A stretch of 64,000 bases of DNA from an uncultured Collinsella sp. (GTDB lineage: Bacteria > Actinomycetota > Coriobacteriia > Coriobacteriales > Coriobacteriaceae): positions 1 through 64,000 of the forward strand of contig UQWS01000008.1 in the NCBI GenBank assembly GCA_900544875.1, in the 5' to 3' direction. A program made the translations under genes and the position numbers. Positions within the stretch are counted from its first letter, which is position 1; each line of letters starts with the position of its first letter. Positions 1 through 7,461 of this stretch are shown in pieces. The notes beneath the pieces are model-generated. The model made no database searches. It worked only from the letters and a program-made list of their open reading frames with translations, and was not told the origin of the DNA.

Positions 1-7
1 TTGTCGC

Positions 8-36
8 AGCCCCGACCCGCGGTCACGAGCGGGGGC
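8..36. repeat. Hairpin at window edge
   Basis: The bases agcccc and ggggct face each other across about 18 bases of GC-rich sequence, giving a possible hairpin. There is no clear T-run, so it may be the end of an upstream repeat or a weak terminator for a gene outside the window. Nothing else recognisable lies in bases 1-74. Confidence 0.3.
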
Positions 37-74
37 TCCTGTCGTTTCCGTGCCCTCGGATTGGGTCATAGTGT

Positions 75-152
75 CTGTCCGTCCTCTACATGCGGCGTTG
101 TCTTGCTCCGGATGCGGTGGTCATTGGGGATGTTCTTAAATGACTGCTCGAG
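75..152 (+). repeat. Partial copy of structured repeat (family A), right flank
   Basis: This stretch matches the right flank of the complete element at 37878-38066: a block reading tccgtcctct, then tgcggcgttg, then cttgctccggatgcggt, then gtcattggggaygttcttaa and atgact. The paired stem part of the element is missing on the left. It lies in the leader of the XRE/desulfoferrodoxin gene. Confidence 0.7.
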
Positions 153-284
153 ATGAGCGTCCAAAAAACCGCGCTCGTTCGATTGGCGCATGTCTACGCA
201 GCGTAGGTTGTCGAGCCTGGCCTTCAAATGGATACTGACTGTCAAACCGGTTCACTCCATTTCTTCAATCTGATTGGACAGCCC

Positions 285-905
285 ATGAACCAGACACGGC
301 AAACCAATGCTTCCCATACTTTTTTGGCAGCGCATGCCATCAAGCGGCTGCGCGAAGAGCGCGGCCTCACCCAGCGCGTCCTGGCGGAAAGCCTTGGCGT
401 GACCGATAAAGCCGTCAGCAAGTGGGAATCCGGCCGCGGCCTTCCCGACATTTCCCTCGTTGAGCCTTTGGCCCAGAGACTCGGCATAAGCGTGGCTGAG
501 CTTTTGGCTGGTGACATTCGGGCCAACGCCAACCGTGCAGGCAATATGCTCAAAGGCGTCTTTTACGTTTGCCCTATCTGCGGAAACGTTGTGCACGCGC
601 TCGGAGAAGGCAGCTTTAGCTGCTGTGGCTCCACGATGTTTCCCCAGGAGGCCGAAGAGCCGGACGCGGACCACGCCTTTTCCATCGAGCGCATCGAGGA
701 CGATTGGTACGTCACGCTCGATCATCCCATGACCAAGGATCACTACATTAGCTTTGTGGCATATGCGACTATGAACGGCATCTGCTTTAAGAAGCTCTAT
801 CCAGAGCAATCGGTGCAGCCGCGCTTCCATATTACCGGGCGCGGCAGGATATATCTTTACTGCAATCAACACGGACTCTTTACGTCGCTGACGCCTCGCA
901 AATAA
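285..905 (+). CDS. XRE-family regulator fused to a desulfoferrodoxin (superoxide reductase) domain
   Basis: The 206-residue protein has an N-terminal XRE helix-turn-helix (about residues 16-70, with LTQRVLAESLGVTDKAVSKW) of the kind that binds palindromic operators. The C-terminal part is a two-centre desulfoferrodoxin. The rubredoxin-like iron centre has CPIC (C96, C99) and the pair C113-C114. The catalytic centre has HPMTKDHY (H147, H153) and CNQHG (C193, H196), with H130 a likely fifth ligand. The H147-H153, H153-C193 and C193-H196 spacings (6, 40, 3) fit known superoxide reductases. An ATG at 228 would add 19 residues, but the domain starts well after 285; neither start has a strong ribosome binding site. 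Inferred role: a redox- or superoxide-responsive regulator, perhaps still enzymatic. The lysine normally before the first His ligand is not obvious. Confidence 0.85.
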   Translation: MNQTRQTNASHTFLAAHAIKRLREERGLTQRVLAESLGVTDKAVSKWESGRGLPDISLVEPLAQRLGISVAELLAGDIRANANRAGNMLKGVFYVCPICGNVVHALGEGSFSCCGSTMFPQEAEEPDADHAFSIERIEDDWYVTLDHPMTKDHYISFVAYATMNGICFKKLYPEQSVQPRFHITGRGRIYLYCNQHGLFTSLTPRK

Positions 906-951
906 CGGCTGTCTATCCGCCTTCCTCATGCGTTCCCAGGGGACCCAAAAT

Positions 952-1015
952 GAGCGTGGATAATCTCCCGGTTTTGGCCTGTGTGCGGGCTCAAAATGGG
1001 AGATTATCCACGCTC
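952..1015. repeat. 18-bp perfect inverted repeat
   Basis: GAGCGTGGATAATCTCCC (952-969) is mirrored exactly at 998-1015, separated by 28 bases. It sits between the end of the XRE fusion gene and the rpiR-like fragment, about 50 bases after a stop codon. Part of the arm (tccacgctcg) appears again at about 1037. There is no T-run, so it is not a standard terminator. Confidence 0.7.
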
Positions 1016-1048
1016 GTTAGTTAAGCGTTCGAAAATCCACGCTCGTCG

Positions 1049-1399
1049 CTACTTGAGCCCGGGGAGGCGGGTGTAGGGGAACGATCGCTCTAGGAACTCG
1101 GAGCAACGGGCGTAGTCTTTGGCGAAGTAGCTGCTGTAGAGCGAATCGAGTACGTATTGCACGGCGATGTGGCTGGCGAACTGCGTGATGCGGTGCGTCA
1201 TGCTCTCGTGATCGCTCACCGTGAGGTAGGCGGTAAAACCGGGGTGCAGGCGCGCGCAATAAGGCGTGCCGATGATGACCGGGACATGTCGGCTGCTGAG
1301 AATCGGCAAGATGTCCTTGAGGTTGGGGGCAAGGCCGCTGTAGGAGATAACGATTGCCGCATGGTCGGTGCCCGAGGTAAGCGAAGTCGGCCTTGCCTT
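1049..1399 (-). pseudogene. C-terminal fragment of an RpiR/MurR-type regulator (SIS domain)
   Basis: Read on the minus strand this frame gives TSGTDHAAIVISYSG, then LKDILPILSSRHVPVIIG, which is the phosphosugar-binding SIS core of RpiR/MurR regulators. It continues to a natural-looking C-terminus (stop at 1049-1051). The N-terminal helix-turn-helix half is absent: the frame runs into a TAG stop at 1400-1402 within sequence that encodes a GH1 glycosidase on the other strand. It therefore looks like a remnant joined to foreign sequence by deletion or rearrangement. RpiR genes commonly sit beside beta-glucoside genes, which fits the neighbour. An ATG at 1309 could still make 86 residues, but that would be half a SIS domain. 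Confidence 0.75.
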
Positions 1400-1638
1400 C
1401 TACGACCGCGTCTTCGACTGCCTGCGCGCACGGCATCAAACCGCTTGTTACGCTTAGCCACTACGAGATGCCCCATGCCCTGGTCTCCGTCGGCACCGGC
1501 GAGATGCGCAAGCGCTACGGCTTTATCCACGTCGATAAGTACGATGACGGCACCGGCACCTACGAGCGCCGCCGCAAGGACAGCTTCTTCGCCTACCAGA
1601 AGATCATCAAGTCCAACGGTACCGAGGGCCTGGCTTAA
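1378..1638 (+). pseudogene. 6-phospho-beta-glucosidase (GH1) remnant with internal deletion and frameshift
   Basis: Three pieces of a GH1 protein follow each other. First comes GLAFYDRVFDCLRA (about 1388-1431). After a frame change of about two lost bases comes HGIKPLVTLSHYEMPHAL (about 1431-1480). This joins directly to the extreme C-terminus, MRKRYGFIHVDKYDDGTG up to the stop at 1636-1638. In intact GH1 enzymes several hundred residues, including both catalytic glutamates, lie between HYEMP and the C-terminal RYGFI block, so this copy cannot be active. Intact 6-phospho-beta-glucosidases cleave PTS-imported beta-glucosides. The neighbouring PTS IIA gene may be what is left of that locus. Confidence 0.85.
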
Positions 1639-1675
1639 TTGACAAGATGAGTGCCACCGGGGAAAGCCTTGGGAC

Positions 1676-1728
1676 GGGCTCTCGATTCGAGCCCTCACCT
1701 TAGCAATTTGATCATTTGGCACTATAAT
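1676..1728 (+). promoter_or_regulatory. Hairpin and promoter ahead of PTS IIA
   Basis: A hairpin gggctc-tcgattc-gagccc lies at 1676-1694 after the GH1 remnant. It is followed by a TATAAT at 1723-1728 with a weak TTAGCA at 1700-1705 seventeen bases upstream. The start codon is 50 bases on. This looks like a sigma-70-type promoter for the IIA gene; no operator is obvious. Confidence 0.55.
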
Positions 1729-1777
1729 CACCATAGGGATGCGCATAACGTTGCGCTTAATCAAGAGGAGAAAATGT

Positions 1778-2314
1778 ATGGGTCTGTTTGACATGTTCAA
1801 GAAGAAGGCTGAGCCCGCGGCTGCCGCTGCTCCGGCCTCCATCTCTGCTTCTGCCGGCGCCGACGTGCTGTGCTCGCCCGTCAAGGGCAAGGTCATCAAG
1901 ATGGCCGACGTGCCCGATCCTGTCTTTGGTGGCGAGGTTCTGGGCAAGGGCTGCGCTGTGTGGCCCGAGGACGATCTGGTCTACGCTCCCTGCGACGGCA
2001 AGGTGACCGTCACCATGGGTCACGCCGTGGGCCTGCAGTCCGATAGCGGCATCGAGGTCCTGGTGCACGTTGGCGTCGATACCGTCAACATGAACGGCGA
2101 CGGCTTCGAGGGCTTCGTCAAGGCCGACGACGTCGTCAAGGCTGGCCAGCCCATGCTCAAGATCGACCGCGCCAAGATCGCCGCTGCCGGCTACAAGGAC
2201 TGCGTCGTCGTGGCTGTGTCCAACACCGCCGAGTTCGCCGACGTCGAGCTCGCCGTCGAGGCTGACTCTGCTGTCGCCGCCGGCGATGTCATCGTCAAGG
2301 TCGTCCGCAAGTAG
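1778..2314 (+). CDS. crr: PTS glucose-type EIIA component
   Basis: The 178-residue soluble protein is an IIA-Glc-type domain that takes phosphate from HPr and passes it to a IIB partner. Landmarks are CSPVKGKVIKMADVPDPVF, GHAVGL with the assisting histidine, and IEVLVHVGVDTV with the active-site histidine. An Ala-rich linker precedes the domain (residues about 10-28), after a short MGLFDMFKKK start that could be a membrane-binding amphipathic helix. ATG 1778 is chosen because AGAGGAG (1764-1770) stands eight bases before it. It is a lone IIA gene with its own promoter and terminator, so it probably serves IIBC permeases elsewhere and may have a regulatory role as E. coli Crr does. The gene symbol rests on family similarity. 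Confidence 0.9.
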   Translation: MGLFDMFKKKAEPAAAAAPASISASAGADVLCSPVKGKVIKMADVPDPVFGGEVLGKGCAVWPEDDLVYAPCDGKVTVTMGHAVGLQSDSGIEVLVHVGVDTVNMNGDGFEGFVKADDVVKAGQPMLKIDRAKIAAAGYKDCVVVAVSNTAEFADVELAVEADSAVAAGDVIVKVVRK

Positions 2315-2339
2315 TCTGCGGCAACATAAGGGTGTTTTG

Positions 2340-2370
2340 GGGTGGTCGGGTTATCCGGCCGCCCTTTTTT
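2340..2370 (+). terminator. Rho-independent terminator of the IIA gene
   Basis: A ten-base stem gggtggtcgg / ccggccgccc (two G-U pairs) with a five-base loop is followed by six T residues, 25 bases after the stop codon. Confidence 0.85.
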
Positions 2371-2549
2371 ATTACAATGCGGCGGAACGTTTTATTGCGC
2401 GTTGGGCGGACCGGTAAACCGTTCGGACGTTAAATCGAGCCGATTGCGCCTTTGCTTTGCCGGGGGTGTTCGTTAGCGGCTAGTATGGCCTTATTGTTAC
2501 GACGTGCACCGCGTCGGGAAGCGCGGTGCCGCTTGTTGGGAGGAATGTC

Positions 2550-3107
2550 ATGAAGAAGAAGCTGCTGCTTGCGCCCCTGATGGCTGTTCTGGTCGCGTGC
2601 GTGGTTGTGCTTTCCGGCTGCGGAGGTCCTTCGGTTGAGGAGCTCATCACCGAGGATCTTACGACGCAGTTTGACGAGGTCAAGAACGGCGGCGACGACT
2701 TCCTCGCCGGCCTGGAAGAGGCCTCGGGCGACGAGTTCGAGCAGCTGGGCATCGATCCCAAGGAGTACGCCAAGAGCTATCTCGAGGGCTTTGACTACAA
2801 GATCGGCGACGTGACGGTCGACGAGGACAAGGGCACCGCGACTGCCGAGGTCACCATTACCTGCAAGTCCATGAACCAGATCGTTGAGGATTTTGCCACC
2901 CAGTACCAGGAGAAGGTCGCCGCGCTCGATTCGATGCCTTCCGATGACGAGCTGTACAAGATGGCCGGTCAGGTTATGGTCGATGTGACCAAGGCTGCTA
3001 AGACCAAGGACACCAAGGTCACCTTCAAGTATTCCTGCAATGACGACGGCGAGTGGTCTGCCGACGATTCCGCAACCAACGAGATGATGAATGCCATGAT
3101 GAGCTAG
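2550..3107 (+). CDS. Secreted lipoprotein of unknown function
   Basis: The 185-residue product begins MKKK, has a hydrophobic segment and a lipobox LSGC (Cys at about residue 25), so it should be lipid-anchored on the outside of the membrane. The mature part is acidic and helical, with a putative DUF5105-like layout (paired helices and a short beta section TATAEVTITC). I cannot assign a ligand. ATG 2550 is preferred over the ATG at 2526 because TGGGAGGA (2537-2544) lies just upstream and the signal peptide starts right there. It is a single-gene unit. Confidence 0.8.
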   Translation: MKKKLLLAPLMAVLVACVVVLSGCGGPSVEELITEDLTTQFDEVKNGGDDFLAGLEEASGDEFEQLGIDPKEYAKSYLEGFDYKIGDVTVDEDKGTATAEVTITCKSMNQIVEDFATQYQEKVAALDSMPSDDELYKMAGQVMVDVTKAAKTKDTKVTFKYSCNDDGEWSADDSATNEMMNAMMS

Positions 3108-3110
3108 GGG

Positions 3111-3140
3111 AGTTACGGCGTTTTACCAAACGCCGTAACT
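3111..3140 (+). terminator. Hairpin after the lipoprotein gene
   Basis: Thirteen-base perfect arms beginning AGTTACGGCGTTT with a four-base loop start four bases after the stop codon. There is no T-run, so it may stop RNA decay rather than terminate. The structured repeat begins directly afterwards. Confidence 0.6.
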
Positions 3141-3142
3141 GT

Positions 3143-3295
3143 TCGACGCTGCGCGGGCGCCAGAGCGACAACTTGTCATTCAAAGAGGACGGCATGACCA
3201 GAAGGTCTATGCCGTCCTCTTTTCATGCCAATTTGTTCGCTCTGGTGCCCGCTCGCTGCCCGTCCTCTACCTGCGGCGTTGCCATGGTAGTCATT
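3143..3295 (+). repeat. Structured repeat (family A), near-complete copy 1
   Basis: Nested inverted repeats: an outer stem (about 3151-3171 with 3233-3256) and an inner stem (3184-3221) capped by gacc-agaa-ggtc. The spacer bases between stems (cttgtcattcaaag and tcatgccaa) match the copy at 37878, while the stem bases differ in a compensated way. A tail reading gtcctctacctgcggcgttgcc follows the stem, as in the other copies. No open frame is convincing here. Confidence 0.8.
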
Positions 3296-3373
3296 GAGGT
3301 GGCAGTTGGGGACGTTCCTTTTCTGCCGGCAGTTGGGGACACTCCTTGCGCCAGCGTTGCATCGCGAACGCTC

Positions 3374-3547
3374 GGGAAAATGCGACCCGGTTTTTGGCCG
3401 AATAGTGGGTCACGGTTTCCGGATGGGGTGGGTTGCGGAAAGTGCGACCCGGAATATTGCTCCACAACGGGATGCCGTTTCCCCGATGGGGCTCAAGCGG
3501 AAAGCGCGTCCCATTCCGGAGCTCCAAAACGGGATGCGCTTTCCGCG
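3374..3547. repeat. Array of three GGAAA/TTTCC hairpins (family B), cluster 1
   Basis: Three inverted-repeat units of about 49 bases at 3374-3422, 3435-3483 and 3497-3547. Each runs GGAAA, two bases, a G-rich/ACCC or TCCC block, 15-17 variable bases, then the mirror GGGWYRC to TTTCC. The arm variants change on both sides. The array separates the plus-strand lipoprotein and the minus-strand HAD gene. The bases between 3296 and 3373 hold two direct copies of cagttggggac. Confidence 0.8.
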
Positions 3548-3586
3548 CGGAAGAATTGTCGCAGCTGCGTTAAGCGGTGTCGCTCG

Positions 3587-4252
3587 CTACTCGCCCAAGA
3601 TTAGCTCGGCGAGTTCGTCCTGCGTATCAACAACGTAGTCGGCGCCGGCGGCCTCCAGCTCTGCGCGGCCGCGGAAGCCCCAGCTGACGCCGGCGCTCTT
3701 AAGGCCGGCGTTGTGGCCGGTCAGGACATCGACATTCGAATCGCCCACATAGAGCGTGGTCGCCGGATTGGCGCCCAGCTCCTTCATCACGTGCAGTGTG
3801 ACGGGCGCTTCGGGCTTAGGCGGAAACGCATCGACACGGCCTTGCACCAGCGCAAAGCGCTCGGAACCAAAGTATTTCTCGATAAGCGGGGCTGCCGAAA
3901 TATGATCCTTGTTGGTGAGCACGGCAAGCTGAATGCCCGCGGCGCGCAGACGGTCGAGCATCTCAATCGTGCCGGCGTAGGGGGCGGTGTGGTCCTCCTT
4001 GTGCTCGCTGTAATAAGCCCTAAACTCGGCAAGCGTCTGCTCAAACATACGGCCGTCGCCCGCATACTCGGCGGGCATAAAGCGCTCGACCAGCTTGAGC
4101 ATGCCGTTTCCCACCTTATAGCGGTAGGCGTCAACGGCAAACGTGGGCCAGCCGTGCATCTCGCAGGTATGGTTGCCGGCGGCCGCCAGGTCCTCGAGCG
4201 TGTTGAGGATGGTGCCGTCAAGGTCAAAGATCACGGTGGAAAAAGCTGCCAT
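3587..4252 (-). CDS. HAD-superfamily phosphatase (phosphoglycolate phosphatase-like)
   Basis: The 221-residue protein has the four HAD motifs: motif I FDLDGTILNT, motif II LAVLTNKDH, the motif III lysine near FPPKPEAP, and motif IV YVGDSNVDV. An alpha-helical cap of the C1 type lies between motifs I and II (about residues 20-85). This is the Gph/PgpB-like layout that hydrolyses small phosphate esters such as 2-phosphoglycolate; the true substrate cannot be read from sequence. The start at 4252 has GGGAG eight bases upstream on the minus strand and begins three residues before the first beta strand. Longer starts up to 4333 lack a ribosome site. It is a single gene, converging on the lipoprotein gene across two repeat elements. 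Confidence 0.85.
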   Translation of the reverse strand: MAAFSTVIFDLDGTILNTLEDLAAAGNHTCEMHGWPTFAVDAYRYKVGNGMLKLVERFMPAEYAGDGRMFEQTLAEFRAYYSEHKEDHTAPYAGTIEMLDRLRAAGIQLAVLTNKDHISAAPLIEKYFGSERFALVQGRVDAFPPKPEAPVTLHVMKELGANPATTLYVGDSNVDVLTGHNAGLKSAGVSWGFRGRAELEAAGADYVVDTQDELAELILGE

Positions 4253-4321
4253 AGGTACGCTCCCATCAAGATGACTCATCAAAACGGCACCCATGATAGC
4301 GCGTGCCGTTCCAGTCGGGCA

Positions 4322-4443
4322 TGAGCGGGCCAAATGTCCCCCGTGGGACTGAGGGGGCCAAAAGTCCCCGTTAAAACGCTTAAATGGCCTCTAACAGGTA
4401 CATTTGGCCCCCTCAATCCCACGGGGGACACTCGGCCCGCTCA
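4322..4443. repeat. 122-base palindromic repeat (family C), copy 1
   Basis: The whole element folds on itself: TGAGCGGGCC at 4322 pairs with GGCCCGCTCA ending at 4443. Inside it GTCCCCCGTGGGA and TGAGGGGGCCAAA pair with their mirrors. The short centre contains ttaaaacgcttaaa. A near-identical copy in the same orientation is at 6897-7017, on the other side of the dipeptidase gene. The remainder up to 4664 is AT-richer promoter DNA with no gene seen. Confidence 0.9.
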
Positions 4444-4664
4444 ATCTTGCGCACGGGGCTTATCGGCCTGTTCAACCCTGCGGGGAATGCCGCCTGCCAG
4501 ATGCAAACGACCGGTCACGGGTTGTTACGAGTGCCGTGTCCATACTTCCTTAACACATAAGATAAGCTGATAACTGCATATTCAATCCGATTTACCCAGC
4601 TAAAGTGTTCTCATTACGCATATTGTTGGTGGGTAGTTCGGGCTCCGTGTGGAGGGGAGAACGT

Positions 4665-6809
4665 ATGAGGTTACCGGCTTTTGCTAAGAAGGCGTTTAGG
4701 GGGGGCATAGTCGCGGCGCTTGTGCTTGCCATGCCCGCGCCCGCGCTCGCCTGCACGCAGGTTTACATCGGTAAGAACCAGACAACGACGGGCGATACCT
4801 ATGTCGGCCGCGCCGAGGACTATTCACCTCGCTACTGCAAGACCTTTGGCGTGCAGCAGCCGATCGACAACCCTGTCTTCCGTTCTTTCGAGAACGATTC
4901 TGTGCCGGGGACCGGCTTTGAGTACACCTATCAGGGTCGCTCGTATCGTTACACCTATGTTCGTGACAATCCCGATGCGTGGGATGCCCAGGACGACGAG
5001 GCAGCGTCCCGCGTGTATTCCGAGGCCGGCACCAACGAGCGCGGTGTCTCCGTTTCCGCGACGCTCACAACGGATTACAACGACGGAATCAAGGCTATCG
5101 ACCCTCTTGTCGACACGGGCATCGGCGAGTATAACCTGGCCGACTACCTGTTGAGCGTTTCGTCCTCGGCGCGCGACGGCGTGGAGAAGCTCGGCGCCAT
5201 CATCGATCAGTATGGCTCTCAGGACTGCAACCAGATCGTCATTGCCGACAATACCGAGACCTGGATTTTCGCTCAGCTTTCGGGCCATCAGTGGATTGCC
5301 GTCAAGATGGGCGACGACGTGGCGTCCGTTAATCCCAACATCGGCGGCCTGCAGTATAAGGTCAATCTTGACGATGCGAGTCAGTGCCTGCACTCGGCCG
5401 GTGTCGTGACGCTGCCCGAGTCCAACGGCGTTCTCGTAACCTATGACGACGGCATGCCGAACATCTTCAAGACGTATGGCAAGGAGAATTCGGGTTCGTC
5501 GCAGAATACGCGCCTGGCCCAGGGACGTGCTTACTTCGGTGCTGCCCTTGCGCCTCAGACGGACTATACCGTTGATGAACAGGGTCGCGTCACCTCGCTC
5601 ATCGACCCGCAGCTGACGTTTACGCCGGGCATCAAATCCGATACGTTCACGGCGTTGCGTTCCCTCGCTGCCCGCGGCGAGCAGGATGACAGCCTCAACG
5701 CCAATCTCAACAGTGCCCTGTATGCCATCGGCAACAACAGGACGACCGAGAGCAATATCTTCCAGATTCGGTCCGGCCTTTCCAGTGATATCGCCACGAT
5801 TCAGTGGGAAGCGCTTTCGCGTTGCGAGTTCAGCGTGTACCTGCCCAGCTACTCTGCGCTGTTGACGGAAGTTCCGGCTGACTACTTCCCGGCGTGGAAC
5901 ACGGTGGACGGCACTTATACAGGACGCAAGGACGACGTCGCGCAGGCTTTGGTCGAAAAGGACGGCAAGAACCTCGACTACGTCTTCATGGACATCAACA
6001 CGCTCGCCTACAACAACCGTGCCTCGATGGGTGAGAACGTGCGCGCCTACCTCGATGTCCTTCAGAAGCAGGTTATCGCCCAGCAGGACGTTGTTGACGG
6101 GTTGATGCAGGCAACCCCTGCCGATCAGCGCACGGACCTTGCCAACAAGGCGTTTGCCGCAGTGAGCGAACAGGTCTACAACAAGGCGGCCAAGCTTCTC
6201 GATGAGATGCGCGCCTATGTGAATGCGGGAGATACCTCGAGTGCGTTTATGCCGAGCGACTATGACGCCGAGAATGGAACCTCCCGGACCCCGATTATGT
6301 ACGCGTCCGCTTTTGTTGCTCCCAGCATCACGGCTCAGCCGCAGTCGGTAACGTGTGCTCAGGGCGCTGAGGCCAAGCTGAGCGTTGCCGCGACGGTTGA
6401 TGACAGCGTGGATGGCTCGGATGCCCAGCTTACCTACCAGTGGTTCGTCAAGGGCGAGGACGGTAACTTCTCTGCCATCGACGGGGCGACGGCGGCTGAG
6501 TACGTCGCCGCGACGACCGAGGTCGGTTCAAAGGTGTATCGCGTTGAGGTGACGAGTGCTGCCGGGCTGGTTTCCACGTCCGATGAAGCGACGGTGACCG
6601 TGACGCAGGCTGCGCAGGAGGAGCCTGGGCAGAAGCCCGGTCAGAAGACGGATGTGAAGACGGACGTCAAGACCGATACCGCCAAGAAGGCGACCAAGGG
6701 AGGGCTTGCCAAGACCGGTGATTCGTCTGTGGTGATCGTGGCGCTTCTGACGGTGGCTGGAGTTCTGGCCGTTATGGGGGCCGTGCTTATCCGCAAGCGT
6801 GCGAATTAA
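4665..6809 (+). CDS. Secreted C69-family dipeptidase with Ig-like domain and cell-wall sorting signal
   Basis: The 714-residue protein starts with a signal peptide ending APALA, followed by Cys30 in CTQVYIGKNQTTTGD. In peptidase family C69 this cysteine becomes the N-terminal nucleophile of an Ntn-hydrolase fold, and here signal cleavage would expose it directly. The catalytic domain spans about residues 30-540. An Ig-like domain follows (about 545-655), then a Lys/Asp-rich linker with repeated KTDVKTD. The C-terminus has LAKTGD, a hydrophobic helix and RKRAN, a variant LPXTG-type sorting signal (alanine in place of proline). Expected role: hydrolysis of dipeptides at the cell surface. ATG 4665 is preceded by GGAGGGG (4651-4657). 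It stands alone, bracketed by two family C repeats. Confidence 0.9.
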   Translation: MRLPAFAKKAFRGGIVAALVLAMPAPALACTQVYIGKNQTTTGDTYVGRAEDYSPRYCKTFGVQQPIDNPVFRSFENDSVPGTGFEYTYQGRSYRYTYVRDNPDAWDAQDDEAASRVYSEAGTNERGVSVSATLTTDYNDGIKAIDPLVDTGIGEYNLADYLLSVSSSARDGVEKLGAIIDQYGSQDCNQIVIADNTETWIFAQLSGHQWIAVKMGDDVASVNPNIGGLQYKVNLDDASQCLHSAGVVTLPESNGVLVTYDDGMPNIFKTYGKENSGSSQNTRLAQGRAYFGAALAPQTDYTVDEQGRVTSLIDPQLTFTPGIKSDTFTALRSLAARGEQDDSLNANLNSALYAIGNNRTTESNIFQIRSGLSSDIATIQWEALSRCEFSVYLPSYSALLTEVPADYFPAWNTVDGTYTGRKDDVAQALVEKDGKNLDYVFMDINTLAYNNRASMGENVRAYLDVLQKQVIAQQDVVDGLMQATPADQRTDLANKAFAAVSEQVYNKAAKLLDEMRAYVNAGDTSSAFMPSDYDAENGTSRTPIMYASAFVAPSITAQPQSVTCAQGAEAKLSVAATVDDSVDGSDAQLTYQWFVKGEDGNFSAIDGATAAEYVAATTEVGSKVYRVEVTSAAGLVSTSDEATVTVTQAAQEEPGQKPGQKTDVKTDVKTDTAKKATKGGLAKTGDSSVVIVALLTVAGVLAVMGAVLIRKRAN

Positions 6810-6842
6810 CCGGAGCGGGTCATAGACGACAGCCCTAACTAA

Positions 6843-6882
6843 AAACGGTCCCGTACGAGTAATCGTGCGGGACCGTTTGCTT
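6843..6882 (+). terminator. Terminator of the dipeptidase gene
   Basis: Sixteen-base arms aaacggtcccgtacga and tcgtgcgggaccgttt (one G-U pair) with a four-base loop. The A-run before and T-run after the stem make it usable on either strand; it lies 34 bases past the stop codon. Confidence 0.8.
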
Positions 6883-6896
6883 GAGCTAAAGCAAAA

Positions 6897-7017
6897 TGAG
6901 CGGGCCAAAAGCCCCCGTGGGACTGAGGGGGCCAAAAGTCCCTGTTAAAACGCTTAAATGGCTCCTAACAGGTACATTTGGCCCCCTCAGCCCCACGGGG
7001 GACATTCGGGCCGCTCA
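6897..7017. repeat. 121-base palindromic repeat (family C), copy 2
   Basis: Near-identical to 4322-4443 in the same orientation, from TGAGCGGGCC to GGCCGCTCA, with the same ttaaaacgcttaaatgg centre. The pair brackets the dipeptidase gene. A weakly related fragment (gggcgggccgattttggcc) occurs at about 12117. Confidence 0.9.
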
Positions 7018-7169
7018 ATCTTGTGGGCAGGGACGGCTCGGTGGACGGCTGGCGATATGGGCTGCCTATAGGTGGCCATCCGGGAGCCATATGGCTCGGG
7101 TATGGCGGTTTTTGTGTAGTGCATTGACCGATTTACCTGCGGTAACGTACACTTCCTCCGTTAAAAAAT

Positions 7170-7290
7170 AGAAGCCGGAGCACGGGTGCGCGCGAGTGCA
7201 TAAAGGGGAATCGGGTGAGAATCCCGAGCAAGGCGGTTACTGTGTGCGGGCGCGCCCGCGAGTCAGATTACCTGCCCGTGCTCTTCTCGA
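7170..7290 (+). promoter_or_regulatory. Cobalamin (B12) riboswitch
   Basis: The RNA has the order of conserved blocks known for cobalamin riboswitches: P1 arm GAGCACGGG (7178-7186) pairing with CCCGTGCTC (7275-7283), GGGAATCGGGTGAGAATCCC (7206-7225), GGTTACTGTG (7234-7243), and AGTCAGATTACCTGCC (7261-7276). The next gene starts 171 bases later. A small hairpin with arms ccggggc/gccccg at about 7394-7413 lies between the aptamer and the start codon and could be part of the switch. Binding of a corrinoid would be expected to lower expression of the downstream surface protein. Confidence 0.9.
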
Positions 7291-7461
7291 AACCGAGGGC
7301 CTCTCTGTTTGCCGCTGGATTCCGGTCTACAAGGGGTGCTGCTGAGCGTGCGTTTTGCTGCCGATAGGGTGGCTGACGTGCGCCTTTGTGCTGCCGGGGC
7401 ATCGCCTGCCCCGCCTTCTTCGCCACGGCTCTATTGCAAGTTCGCGAAAGAAGGAGAACGG

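Noticed and set aside
4322..7017. Composite transposon made by the two family C repeats
   Set aside because: No transposase lies between or beside them and I see no target-site duplications. Only the weaker idea of a recombining cassette is kept.
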